This document shows positions 8,957 to 16,931 of a stretch of 43,157 nt of DNA, one piece after another (position 1 is the stretch's first letter; the number at the start of each line of letters is the position of its first letter). A program made the translations under genes and the position numbers. The notes beneath the pieces are model-generated. The model did no database searches. It was not told the origin of the DNA and saw nothing but the letters and a program-made list of their open reading frames with translations. The DNA is from a virus, in the IMG/VR virus record IMGVR_UViG_3300045284_000105, positions 1 through 43,157 of that record. One strand, 5' to 3'.

Positions 8957-9490
8957 ATGGTTGTGGACGCGCAAGCGTGTGCCTGTCATGACGAAGCGAT
9001 GTATTGGCACAAGAGTCCCAGATACAAGGCTGGTGGGCGTTGGGAATGTGCCGTTACAACCCGTGAGCGTTCATTGCGGGCAGCGCGAGTGGATATAGAG
9101 GCTACCCGTCAGCGATGTCGCGCGTATCTTGCCGATAACCGTGATGCTATCAACGCGAGGCGTAGAGAACGGCGAAGGCTAGAGCCAGAACTACGCCAAG
9201 TGGCTTACGAGAAGACGCGGCAATGGCGGCAAGCGAATCATGACAGGGTGCTGGCCAACAACCGTCGCAGGAAAGCCTTACGAGCGGGAGTGCCTTCGGA
9301 CAAGCATTCTCGGGCTGAGGTGTGGGAACGAGATCACGGTAGGTGCCAACTCTGCGGGGTTATTCTCGATCCAGCGAACTGGCATGAAGATCACATCGTC
9401 CCCCTGTCGCTCGGAGGTCCGGATACCCTCGCCAACGTCCAAGCGACGTGTCCGCCTTGCAATCTGAGTAAGGGAACGAGGGTCGCGTGA
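8957..9490 (+). CDS. HNH endonuclease (free-standing)
   Basis: About 177 aa. The C-terminal third is an HNH domain: VWERDHGRCQLCG, then NWHEDHIVPLSLGGPDTLANVQATCPPCNLSKG with two CxxC pairs for zinc and the His-Asn-His core. The middle is basic and helical (INARRRERRRLEPEL), as in DNA-binding HNH proteins of the AP2/NUMOD kind. Start uncertain: ATG 8957, GTG 8942 or ATG 8999 are all in frame, none with a strong ribosome site. Codon use is visibly more A/T-rich than in the sugar genes on both sides, a sign of separate acquisition. It ends with a GTGA overlap, so it is fitted exactly between two glycosyltransferase genes. Confidence 0.85.
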   Translation: MVVDAQACACHDEAMYWHKSPRYKAGGRWECAVTTRERSLRAARVDIEATRQRCRAYLADNRDAINARRRERRRLEPELRQVAYEKTRQWRQANHDRVLANNRRRKALRAGVPSDKHSRAEVWERDHGRCQLCGVILDPANWHEDHIVPLSLGGPDTLANVQATCPPCNLSKGTRVA

Positions 9491-11013
9491 ATGCCGATAC
9501 CCTCGTGGTTGTTCATTGCTATCAGGGCGATGCGCCCATGGTCGAGGCCTTCCTGCCTCAGTATCTCCATCACCAGCGTCCAGTCCTGATCCTCTCCCCT
9601 GCGGATTCTCCCGTTCGAATCGAGGCGGAAGGTGTCGAGTGTCGCTGGGTGGGTCAGCGAGGTTACTTCGGGCAGGCGTCGTTGGATCGTCAACGGGCAC
9701 ATCTGCAGGTGTTGTTGGAATACCCATACAAGTTCTACCTGCTCAATGACGCCGATTCGATGTGCCTCTCTCCGGAGATTCCCTCTTACCTGTTCGAGAA
9801 TGCAGAGGGCACTCTGTGGTCTACTGAAGTCAAGGAGGGCAGGCCACATCCGTCTCCGTACCCTAAGCTGGCCTGCCATCCGCCGTACTTCCTGACGCGG
9901 GACACGATCGAACGGCTGCTGGCGGTCTGGGAGCGGATACCGCTTCACCCGGAGACGCCGTTCATCGACTACCACATGATGGCGGCGACGTGCGAGGCGG
10001 GCGTGGCGCATCGGTCCTATCCCGACGGACGGTCGTTCCCGGCATGGCGGCATAGCTCGATCCCTGAGACGAAGGAACTCGGCCACGATTACGTCCACGT
10101 CCAGGAGGCCCAGGGCATCGACGGGGCGCAGCGCATGGCGGCGCAGGTCCAGGCCCAGGGCGTGGTGTTCGTTCATTCGGTGAAGCACCCTGAGGTCAGG
10201 GATCAGCTCGTCGCGGCCTACGAACGGCGCCGACCGCGGGTACTAAGGGTTCCGTCCGTTCCTACCGCACTCGCGAACGATGCTGACCTGAGCGTCCTGG
10301 TGGCGTTCCGGGACGACACCGAGGATCAGCACCGGACGAAGCTGTGGGACGTCATCCAAGGACTGCTGGCGAGCCAGCTGCCGCAGGCCGAGGTGGTCGT
10401 CGAGTCGGACGACGGGACGCCGTTCTGCAAGACCGCCGCGCTGAACCGCGCCGCTGCGCGTGCTAGTGGCTCCGTGTTCTACATCCTCGACGCCGACTCC
10501 TGGGTCCCGGCGTATCAGGTACGGGAGGCGCATCGCTGGATCGTGAACGGCAAGGCGTGGGCGAAGCCCTGGAACATGAAGTACAAGCTCGGTCCCGACG
10601 CCACCGCCGAGATACTCCAAGGCGGCTGGGACGGCGCCTACAGAGCCGAATGGCGACGGGGCCTGGAGCATCAGGGCGGGTATCTGCCGGCGCCACCGTT
10701 GCTCGTATCGCGGGCTGCGTTCGAGGAGGTCGGCGGTCTGGACGAGCGGTTCAACGGTTGGGGTTCGGAGGACGTGTCGTTCTCCCAATCGCTGCAGGCC
10801 TTGTTCGGCAAGCCGATGATGGGACGCGGCGGGTGTGTCCATCTGCATCATCCACGCATCGGCCGCTCGGGGAACGACCGGTGGGAAGGTCAGACGGAAG
10901 AGGACTACGCACGTTCCCTGGCACTCGCGGCTGAGTACCGCCGCGCCTCCCGGACCCCGATCCTCATGCGCGAGTTGATCGCGAATCGGAAGGTGACCGC
11001 CGGTGCTGGATGA
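9487..11013 (+). CDS. Two-domain glycosyltransferase
   Basis: 508 aa. Domain 1 (about 1-245) is a paralogue of the 6549-7292 product and carries LLNDADSMCL (Asp88-x-Asp90). Domain 2 (about 264-505) is GT2/GT27-like: LSVLVAFRDD, YILDADSW (the DxD, around 335), then GGLDERFNGWGSEDVSF (416-432), the acceptor/divalent-metal motif of the galactosyltransferase C-terminal family. This suggests two transfer reactions in one chain, or one active and one regulatory domain. GTG 9487 overlaps the HNH stop (GTGA). It is the last gene of the island; the next genes are small neck genes. Confidence 0.82.
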   Translation: MNADTLVVVHCYQGDAPMVEAFLPQYLHHQRPVLILSPADSPVRIEAEGVECRWVGQRGYFGQASLDRQRAHLQVLLEYPYKFYLLNDADSMCLSPEIPSYLFENAEGTLWSTEVKEGRPHPSPYPKLACHPPYFLTRDTIERLLAVWERIPLHPETPFIDYHMMAATCEAGVAHRSYPDGRSFPAWRHSSIPETKELGHDYVHVQEAQGIDGAQRMAAQVQAQGVVFVHSVKHPEVRDQLVAAYERRRPRVLRVPSVPTALANDADLSVLVAFRDDTEDQHRTKLWDVIQGLLASQLPQAEVVVESDDGTPFCKTAALNRAAARASGSVFYILDADSWVPAYQVREAHRWIVNGKAWAKPWNMKYKLGPDATAEILQGGWDGAYRAEWRRGLEHQGGYLPAPPLLVSRAAFEEVGGLDERFNGWGSEDVSFSQSLQALFGKPMMGRGGCVHLHHPRIGRSGNDRWEGQTEEDYARSLALAAEYRRASRTPILMRELIANRKVTAGAG

Positions 11014-11236
11014 CGACGAGTTCGGACCGGGGCCTCACCGATGGATAACCCCTGAAGAGATAGAGGCTCTCTTCGTTGATGCCAAACCGTACAAGCGGCG
11101 CAAGCAACGGGTCTTCTGGGGCTGGTCGGACGGAGAGCACATCTTCACAGGTCTCTACCTCTTCGGCGGGCGCTTCTTCGGGATAGTCAGGCTGGCGGGG
11201 GAGCGGTCGCCGCTCAGTTGGATGGAGGGCCGATGA
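11003..11236 (+). CDS. Small conserved-looking hypothetical protein
   Basis: 77 aa, GTG start with AAGGTG about seven bases upstream, overlapping the glycosyltransferase by 11 bases and the next gene by an ATGA. Sequence: PHRWITPEEIEALF, a basic stretch PYKRRKQRV, then alternating aromatic strands FWGWSDGEHIF and GLYLFGGRFFGIVRL. It looks like a small beta-rich domain. No recognised family. It sits where a head-completion or accessory neck protein could be, but could equally be the last member of the sugar island. Confidence 0.6.
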   Translation: MLDDDEFGPGPHRWITPEEIEALFVDAKPYKRRKQRVFWGWSDGEHIFTGLYLFGGRFFGIVRLAGERSPLSWMEGR

Positions 11237-11616
11237 CGTTCCCAGGTCCCGTTGCGATCGACCGGATGTTCCCCGACTCTGCGCTGCTCGAGGTCCGCAA
11301 CCAGGACTTCGACGAAGAGGGAACGGAGGTCGCGACGTACTCGACCCTCGCGGCAGGTGTGCCGGCGCAGCTGTCCACCTCCGACGTTGTCTCCGACGAC
11401 CGTACCGGCGAGGGTTCGTTCGAGATCCGTGAGCGCCGCGTCATCCTCTACGGCTGGTATCCGGACCTCGACGAGACCTCGCGGGTCACGATCGCGGGGA
11501 ACACCTATCAGGTGCGCGGGGTCGCGCCGGACTCCTGGGGTATCGCCAACGACGGGACTGGCTGGACCGTCCTGATCGTGGAGGACAACCCGGTAGCGGA
11601 AGGAGTGGGTTCGTGA
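11233..11616 (+). CDS. Head-tail stopper / head closure protein (putative)
   Basis: 127 aa. A small beta-rich protein (VTIAGNTYQVRGVA, WTVLIVED) in the position where siphophages encode the stopper that plugs the portal after packaging. Start ATG 11233 with GGAGG close upstream, overlapping the previous stop (ATGA). Segment RERRVILYGWYPDLDETSRVT fits the barrel of these proteins, whose typical length is 100-130 aa. Assigned mainly by order: it precedes a gp10-like protein, a terminator-like protein and the tail tube gene. Confidence 0.6.
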   Translation: MTFPGPVAIDRMFPDSALLEVRNQDFDEEGTEVATYSTLAAGVPAQLSTSDVVSDDRTGEGSFEIRERRVILYGWYPDLDETSRVTIAGNTYQVRGVAPDSWGIANDGTGWTVLIVEDNPVAEGVGS

Positions 11617-11960
11617 GCTTTCTCTCGGTGATCGGGCTCGACTCCGCCATCGCACGGTTCGTCGGCATGGCCGCTGCTTCCGAGGTGGCTGCTCCGGAGG
11701 CAGAGCGCAAGGCCGCTGAGCCTGTGCTCCACTCCGCTCAGGAACGGGTTCCCGTTCTCTCCGGAGACCTGAAAGCCACTCTTCGCATCGAGGAGCGCGA
11801 GGGCCACGCCGCCGTGGTGGCGGGGGACGACACCGTCGACTACGCGGTCTACGTGGAGTTCAACCCGGACAACGAGCCGTTCCTGCGTCCTGCCGCCGAC
11901 GACGCCCACGATGAGGCCGTCAGCGAGGTCTCTACCGTGATCGCGGCGGTGATCCGGTGA
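11613..11960 (+). CDS. HK97 gp10-like neck / tail completion protein
   Basis: 115 aa, GTG start with GGAAGGAG upstream and a 4-base overlap with the stopper gene. Typical of HK97 gp10-family proteins: an N-terminal helix, then SAQERVPVLSGDLKATLRIEE (the 'vPv.tG.Lr.si' pattern), YAVYVEFN (the 'Ya.yvEfG' pattern) and FLRPAADD near the C-terminus. These proteins act at the head-tail joint. The motif match makes this the best supported of the neck genes. Confidence 0.78.
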   Translation: MSFLSVIGLDSAIARFVGMAAASEVAAPEAERKAAEPVLHSAQERVPVLSGDLKATLRIEEREGHAAVVAGDDTVDYAVYVEFNPDNEPFLRPAADDAHDEAVSEVSTVIAAVIR

Positions 11961-12349
11961 GCATCGAAGCCGACATCCTGGACCACCTGCTCGCCGACAG
12001 CGACGTCACGGCGATCGTGGGTGACAGCATCTTCTCCCGCAGGCATCCGGCGAAGGTACCGGCGCCGTTCATCGTCTTCCGCCGTGTATCGACGCTGCCC
12101 ACGATGTCCCACGACGGGCCGGGGCTGCGCGGGGCGCGGTTCGAGTTCGCGTGCTGGGGTGAGAACGGCACGCAGTCGGGCGAGGTGCGCCGTGCCGTTG
12201 CGCGGGCGTTCGACGTGGTCACGACCATGACGTTCAGGTCGTTCATCGAGAACGAGCTCGAAGCCGAATCGGCCGATACCGCGTTACCGCGGTCCTTCGT
12301 CGACGTCCGCATCTGGTACGACGCGGACCTCGAGTTCGTTGCCAGCTGA
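11957..12349 (+). CDS. Tail terminator / tail completion protein (putative)
   Basis: 130 aa, GTG start overlapping the previous gene by 4 bases. It begins SIEADILDHLLADSDVTAIVGDSIF, then PAPFIVFRRVST, RFEFACWGENG and RRAVARAFDVV, matching the layout of small tail terminator/DUF3168-like proteins (early helix with 'l..d..v.alvg..I', 'P.p.ivy..', 'f.v..wa.....a..l...v...l'). These cap the tail tube at the head-proximal end. Directly followed by a TGATG overlap with a small zinc-ribbon gene. Confidence 0.65.
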   Translation: MSIEADILDHLLADSDVTAIVGDSIFSRRHPAKVPAPFIVFRRVSTLPTMSHDGPGLRGARFEFACWGENGTQSGEVRRAVARAFDVVTTMTFRSFIENELEAESADTALPRSFVDVRIWYDADLEFVAS

Positions 12350-12540
12350 TGGCGTCACTCGAAGTCGAAGTCCACTGGGAGCCGATGGGCGAACGGTGGA
12401 ACCTGTGGTGTCCGAACTGTCTCAAGTCCACACGGGCGGAGTTCGACTTCGCGCTGTTCATGGCCGGGATGTTCGACAGGATCTTCACCCTAGAAGCGTG
12501 TTCCGACTGCGACCTACGCGGTCCGTGTCGTCCTAGCTAG
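12349..12540 (+). CDS. Small CxxC zinc-ribbon-like protein
   Basis: 63 aa. ATG overlaps the preceding stop (TGATG). Two CxxC pairs (WCPNCLK at about 20-23 and CSDCDLRG near 52-55) suggest one bound zinc ion. The sequence between is aromatic-rich (FDFALFMAGMFDRIF). No family recognised. It sits between the terminator-like gene and the tail tube gene, an unusual spot for a zinc-ribbon protein. Confidence 0.6.
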   Translation: MASLEVEVHWEPMGERWNLWCPNCLKSTRAEFDFALFMAGMFDRIFTLEACSDCDLRGPCRPS

Positions 12541-12578
12541 CCCAGCGACCAGCTGATCCCATTCCGAAGGAGGCGCCC

Positions 12579-12623
12579 TTGGCGTGTCTGCGCTGTCCGC
12601 ATCACGAGCAGGAACACGAGTAG
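12579..12623 (+). CDS. Possible 14-residue microprotein (MACLRCPHHEQEHE)
   Basis: TTG start with a near-perfect ribosome site AAGGAGG at 12567-12573, five bases upstream, and a TAG stop that is followed at once by the AAGGAG of the tail tube gene. The peptide has CLRCPHH, a zinc-binding-like cluster. Too short to tell from chance on sequence alone; the strong ribosome site with no other ORF to serve is the main argument. It may be a translated spacer coupling ribosomes to the tail tube start. Confidence 0.35.
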   Translation: MACLRCPHHEQEHE

Positions 12624-12635
12624 AAGGAGAACGCA

Positions 12636-13043
12636 GTGACGACGCAAGCACAACTCGCACAAGGCATGACGATCCAGTGGGGGTCCTTCGGGGCCATCCA
12701 TGAGGTCGTGAACTTCTCGTTGGGGTCCTCGGTGGATCAGGTCGAGGTCACGAACCACGACTCGGTCGGACGTGCACGGGAGTACATCGCCGGACTGTTC
12801 ACCCCCGGTGAGACCACGTTCACCGTGAACTACCACGCCGCGTTCCACGGCGAGTTGGTGGACTCGGCAGGGTTCTCCAACATCGTCAAGGTGCTGTCGG
12901 TCACGCTTCCGGACTCATCGGACACGTTCGAGGTCAACGCCTGGGTCAAGGGCTTCAACCTCCCCGGTCCGGCGACGGGCGAAGCGCTGACGATGGACAT
13001 CATCTTCCAGACGACCGGTCCCGTCTTCCGCGCGAGCTCGTAG
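12636..13043 (+). CDS. Major tail tube protein (putative)
   Basis: 135 aa, GTG start with AAGGAGAA upstream. The pattern fits siphophage tail tube proteins: a start rich in Q and T, WGSFGAIHEVVNFSLGSSVDQVEVTNHDS, then a block of beta strands TTFTVNYHAAF and VKVLSVTLPDS, ending ALTMDIIFQTTGPV, typical of the lambda-gpV-like tube fold. Next is the frameshifted chaperone gene and then the tape measure gene, the expected order. Hexamers would stack to form the tail tube. Confidence 0.82.
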   Translation: MTTQAQLAQGMTIQWGSFGAIHEVVNFSLGSSVDQVEVTNHDSVGRAREYIAGLFTPGETTFTVNYHAAFHGELVDSAGFSNIVKVLSVTLPDSSDTFEVNAWVKGFNLPGPATGEALTMDIIFQTTGPVFRASS

Positions 13044-13045
13044 CC

Positions 13046-13441
13046 ATGACGGCGCTCTCGAAGGATCAGATCCTCAGCGCGAACGATGCCGACTTCGAGC
13101 TGGTCGACGTGCCCGAGTGGGGCGGCAAGGTCCGCGTCAAGACCCTCACCGGCGACGAGCGGGACGCCTACGAGCAGTCCTTGATCGACCAGCGGGGGAA
13201 CGTCCTCGGACCGAAACTCGCCGGCGCTCAGGCACGGCTCGTCGCGCTCACAGCGGTCGACGACGACGGCAAGCGGCTCTTCGCCGATGCCGACGTCAAG
13301 GCGCTCGGGGCGAAGTCTGCCCAAGCACTCAACCGCGTCTTCGAGGTTTCCATGCGGCTGTCTCGACTGACCCAGCAGGACGTCGAGGCGCTCGTGGGAA
13401 ACTCCAACGGCACCCAGGACGAGAGTTCTACTGCTTCCTAG
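13046..13441 (+). CDS. Tail assembly chaperone, short form (gpG-like)
   Basis: 131 aa, ATG start two bases after the tail tube stop. Charged, with DERDAYEQSL and VFEVSMRLSRLTQQDVEAL, typical of gpG-like chaperones that coat the tape measure protein during tail assembly. It ends 13 codons after a canonical slippery heptamer at 13396-13402. Most ribosomes should make this short form; a fraction should slip into the -1 frame and make the long form. Confidence 0.85.
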   Translation: MTALSKDQILSANDADFELVDVPEWGGKVRVKTLTGDERDAYEQSLIDQRGNVLGPKLAGAQARLVALTAVDDDGKRLFADADVKALGAKSAQALNRVFEVSMRLSRLTQQDVEALVGNSNGTQDESSTAS

Positions 13442-13608
13442 CCCTGTCCTTCGGGTGCCCGAACGTGGATGAGTTCTTGAGGGGTATCTCCTCACGCCAG
13501 GTTGCGGAGTGGGAGGCGTATTTCACGCTGCAACGACGCCGCGAGAAGTCGGGCGGTCAGACCCCTGCTGAGAAGTTCCGGCAGTGGGCCGAGGCCCAGG
13601 AGGCGTAA
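13046..13608 (+). CDS. Tail assembly chaperone, -1 frameshift form (gpGT-like)
   Basis: The same start as the short form, but a -1 slip at GGGAAAC (13396-13402) after Asn119 continues in the next frame with LQRHPGREFYCFLALSFG and 68 extra residues to TAA at 13606-13608, about 187 aa in total. The extension (VDEFLRGISSRQVAEWEAYF, then AEKFRQWAEAQEA) has no good start codon or ribosome site of its own, yet looks like real gpT-type protein with VAEWEAYF, a motif common in these extensions. Its stop overlaps the tape measure ATG. Join is 13046..13402 and 13402..13608. Confidence 0.87.
13396..13402 (+). promoter_or_regulatory. Programmed -1 ribosomal frameshift site (G GGA AAC)
   Basis: In the chaperone frame the codons are GTG-GGA-AAC, giving the X_XXY_YYZ heptamer G_GGA_AAC known from lambda G/GT and many siphophages. 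The zero frame stops at 13439-13441, while the -1 frame stays open to 13608. I could not fold the downstream RNA to test for a stimulatory structure. Confidence 0.88.
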
Positions 13609-16600
13609 TGGCGACCGTCTCCGAGATCTGGGTCAAGGTCAACGCAGACATCACGGGCCTTCAGCGCGGACTCCTCACGTCGGGGTCCGAGCTGAAGGCC
13701 TTCTCTGCGACTGCAACGAAGTCCGTTGCGACGACGAACGCCGCCGGGGCGAAGCTCGGGAGTTCGTTCTCCGGTGTCAGCGCGACGCTGTCGAAACTCG
13801 CGCCGGCGTTCATCGCGATCGGCGGACTTGCGGTGGCGGGGATCGTCAAAGGCATCTCGGCGACGACCCAGTGGGCCTCCGAAGTTCGCTCGCTCCAGAG
13901 GGTCACAGGACAGACGGCGGAGTCCGCTTCTGCGCTCGCCGGTGCCGCGGCGCAGCTGGGGATCCCAGTGTCCCAGTTGACGACGGGGTTCGGGCTGCTG
14001 TCGAAGAACATCGTCAACGGCTCTGTCGGTCTCACGAAGTACGGCATCGCGACACGGGACGCCAGCGGCCAGATCCTTCCCTTCGACGATGTCCTCGGGG
14101 CCATCTCGGACCGCTTCAACTCGCTCCCCACGGCGATGGACAAGGCCGCGTTCGCGCAGAACGTGTTCGGCAGGTCAGGGAAGACCCTGATCCCGATCCT
14201 GTCCCAGGGTCGGGCGGGGCTCGCCGCGCTCGAGGCCAAGGCCAAGGACCTTCACCTCGTGCTGTCACAGCAGGCGTTGGACGATGCGAAGAACCTGAGC
14301 CTGGCGGAGCGGCAACTGGGGCTCGCGTTCAAGGGCGCGTCCATCTCGATCGGTCAGGCGTTCATCCCCATCGCAACGCAACTCGTCCATGCGCTCACGA
14401 TCGTGGTTGACGTCATCGCGTCCATCCCCCAACCCTTGAAGCTTGCCATCCTTGGGTTTTCTGTGCTCACCGGAGGCATCGCAGCGGCGGTGAAAGTTGG
14501 CGGGTTCTTCGCCGACACCTGGAAGAAGGTCCTCGGGGTTGCCGGGAACACGGCCGAACTGAACCAGGCCGCGCAGAGCGCCGGGAACGTCACGGACGCC
14601 TTCAGCCAGATCTCCCAGGAGCTCGCGAACTTCGCGAACATCGCTTCGGCCGTCCGCGGTTCCACGATCGCCGCCACCGCTCCTATCGCCGCGATGGGCG
14701 TCAAGGTCAACACCGAGGCGGACGCTGCGCTCGCGGCCTCACTCGCCAACACGAAGTTCGCGAAGGCTACCTCGGGACTGATCGTGCCAACGTCGGAACT
14801 GGCGACGGTCTCCAACCACGCCGCGGAGGGCATCACCGCTACCGGCGCCGCGGCGAGTGGCATCACGTTCGCGGGCGCCGCGACGGCGTTAGGTGCGTTG
14901 GCCGTCACGGTCGGATTCGTGGTCGTGCAGATTAAGGACGCTAAGGACGCGCTCAACCAGTTCTCGGCGAGCGTCGCCGTGAAGCTCGGGCAACTGGCGC
15001 AGGGCGGGATCTTTGCGAAGGCGATCCGCGAGCAAGCCGCCCGGCCGCTCCCGACGCAGGCCGCACCCGGGGCTGGACCGGGTCTGGGCAATGGCTTGTT
15101 CCAACAGGTCCAGCAGACCAAGGCAGCCCAACAGGCGCTCGAGGAGTTCCGCCAGGCTCAACTGCTGGCCGCTGGGTCGTCGACCGCGCTCGCTACGTCG
15201 ATCAAGGGCATCCTGAAACCTGTCACGGATATGCAGACCCCGACCAAGGATGTCGCTGGGTTGCTGTCGCAGTTGAACGTCGCGAGCACGAAGGCCACAG
15301 GTGGGCTCGACCATCTCACGGCGGTCTCGGGTCAGGACTTCTCCTCCATCCGCGACGACCTGCTGAAGGCGATCAACGACCCGAAGACCACCGTCGCGCA
15401 GCTGCCCTCCATCTTCGGCGGTGCTCTTGCCAAGGTGAAGGAACAGATGAACGCCTGGCACGACTCGATCGTGTTGAACTTCGGCGGGGCGCAGGCCGCA
15501 ATGTCGCAGTTCCTGGGGCAGGCTGCGGGGAAGGGTCCGGACAAGGTCAGCTTCAACAACCTCACGGAATCCCTGAAGACCACCCAGCAGCAGTTGCACA
15601 CGTGGTCCCAGGACTTCGCGACGATCCTCCAGGAGAGCGGCGGCAAGGCGAAGACATTCCTGCAGGACATGAGCGCGAACGGGTTGGAGTCTGTCGGCAT
15701 CCTGCAGGTGGTGGCAGATCAGCCGAAGAAGATACGGGACCAGTTCCTCAAGAACTACAACGACGTCAATAAGTCCACGAACACCATCGCAGACCAGATC
15801 ACGACGGCCTTCGGCAAGGCTGCGGACCGCATCGTCCTGCAACTGAAGAACATCGTTCGTGCCATCCAGGGACTCCCTCCCATCAAGCCGAAGACCGACA
15901 CGTCGGCGCTCGATGCGCTGATCGCGAAGCTCCGAACAGCGGCAGGGCTCGCCTTCCAGATCTCGCAAGGCAACAAGCCCGGGACCGGGCCCGTGAGTCC
16001 CCGGCAGATCCCTCATAGCGGAGGGCTCATAACACGAGCCGGGCTCCGGAAGTTCCACGCCGGCGGAGCCGTAGGGCGGATGCACGATGGCGCGTTGGCC
16101 ACCACGAGGCTGAAGCCGAAATACCGTGCGCCGTTGTTGCCAACGGGGCCTGGCCAATACGACAAACTCAAGCCTCGTTATTCCACGCCGCGCGGGCATG
16201 GCCAGATGTGGATGAACTGGTCGTCGAAGATCGGGGAGCTCCATCCCGCCACCGCGATCGGCTTCTGGAATCGTCGTCTCGGCGGTAAGTACGTGTTGGG
16301 TCAACATGCCAATCCGAACGTGGTGGCATCCTGGGACCTCCCATCATCCTCGGGCTACAACGCGGAGACGTTCCCGTGGGGTGACCCGTTCCACATCAAG
16401 TTCAACGCGGGCATGTACAAGCTGATGCACAGTGACAACAAGGGCTGGAACAACCCTTACTTCTGGAACGCGGAAACCCGTAGCCTCGCGCATGAGATGG
16501 GGCATGCGTTCGGCCTGGCTCACGTTCCCACCACTGCGAACCTGATGTCGGGGATCGGTGGCGACTATCCGTGGTTCATCAACGCCAACCAGGTTACGAA

Positions 16601-16931
16601 GATCAAAGAGCGGCTGGCCCCTCGCATGCACGGGGGCGGTCTCGCTGCGGATGAGGTGCCTGCTGTTCTGCAGGTCGGCGAGTTCGTCATGCAGAGGAGC
16701 GCCGTCGACAAGATCGGCCTGTCGAACCTCTTCGCGATGAACCGGATGCATTCCGGCGGTGCCGTCGTTCCTCCGGGTGCTTCTCCGGTCGGTAGCGCTG
16801 GGATGGACGAGGCCGCGATGGAGCGGGCCTTCCGACGTGCGCTGCGGGCGGAGCGGGAGAAGCTCTACGTCGACCGGAAGCGGTTCGGTAGGAACCTCGA
16901 CGAGGCTGTTTTGACTGACGGGCACTGGTGA
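13608..16931 (+). CDS. Tape measure protein with embedded metzincin-like protease domain
   Basis: 1107 aa. The first 100 residues (VSEIWVKVNADITGLQRGL) are typical of tape measure proteins, and the middle is a long Ala/Lys/Gln-rich helical region with hydrophobic segments (around residues 63-80, 280-300 and 420-445). These proteins set tail length and enter the cell envelope at DNA injection. Unusual: residues about 867-1002 hold a zinc-protease-like domain with HEMGHAFGLAH (His962, Glu963, His966, His972) and a Met-turn-like NLMSGIG (Met980), the metzincin signature. It lies inside the normal C-terminal G/H-rich repeats (KFHAGGAV before; RMHGGGL and RMHSGGAV after). Start ATG 13608 overlaps the chaperone stop. 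Confidence 0.92.
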   Translation: MATVSEIWVKVNADITGLQRGLLTSGSELKAFSATATKSVATTNAAGAKLGSSFSGVSATLSKLAPAFIAIGGLAVAGIVKGISATTQWASEVRSLQRVTGQTAESASALAGAAAQLGIPVSQLTTGFGLLSKNIVNGSVGLTKYGIATRDASGQILPFDDVLGAISDRFNSLPTAMDKAAFAQNVFGRSGKTLIPILSQGRAGLAALEAKAKDLHLVLSQQALDDAKNLSLAERQLGLAFKGASISIGQAFIPIATQLVHALTIVVDVIASIPQPLKLAILGFSVLTGGIAAAVKVGGFFADTWKKVLGVAGNTAELNQAAQSAGNVTDAFSQISQELANFANIASAVRGSTIAATAPIAAMGVKVNTEADAALAASLANTKFAKATSGLIVPTSELATVSNHAAEGITATGAAASGITFAGAATALGALAVTVGFVVVQIKDAKDALNQFSASVAVKLGQLAQGGIFAKAIREQAARPLPTQAAPGAGPGLGNGLFQQVQQTKAAQQALEEFRQAQLLAAGSSTALATSIKGILKPVTDMQTPTKDVAGLLSQLNVASTKATGGLDHLTAVSGQDFSSIRDDLLKAINDPKTTVAQLPSIFGGALAKVKEQMNAWHDSIVLNFGGAQAAMSQFLGQAAGKGPDKVSFNNLTESLKTTQQQLHTWSQDFATILQESGGKAKTFLQDMSANGLESVGILQVVADQPKKIRDQFLKNYNDVNKSTNTIADQITTAFGKAADRIVLQLKNIVRAIQGLPPIKPKTDTSALDALIAKLRTAAGLAFQISQGNKPGTGPVSPRQIPHSGGLITRAGLRKFHAGGAVGRMHDGALATTRLKPKYRAPLLPTGPGQYDKLKPRYSTPRGHGQMWMNWSSKIGELHPATAIGFWNRRLGGKYVLGQHANPNVVASWDLPSSSGYNAETFPWGDPFHIKFNAGMYKLMHSDNKGWNNPYFWNAETRSLAHEMGHAFGLAHVPTTANLMSGIGGDYPWFINANQVTKIKERLAPRMHGGGLAADEVPAVLQVGEFVMQRSAVDKIGLSNLFAMNRMHSGGAVVPPGASPVGSAGMDEAAMERAFRRALRAEREKLYVDRKRFGRNLDEAVLTDGHW

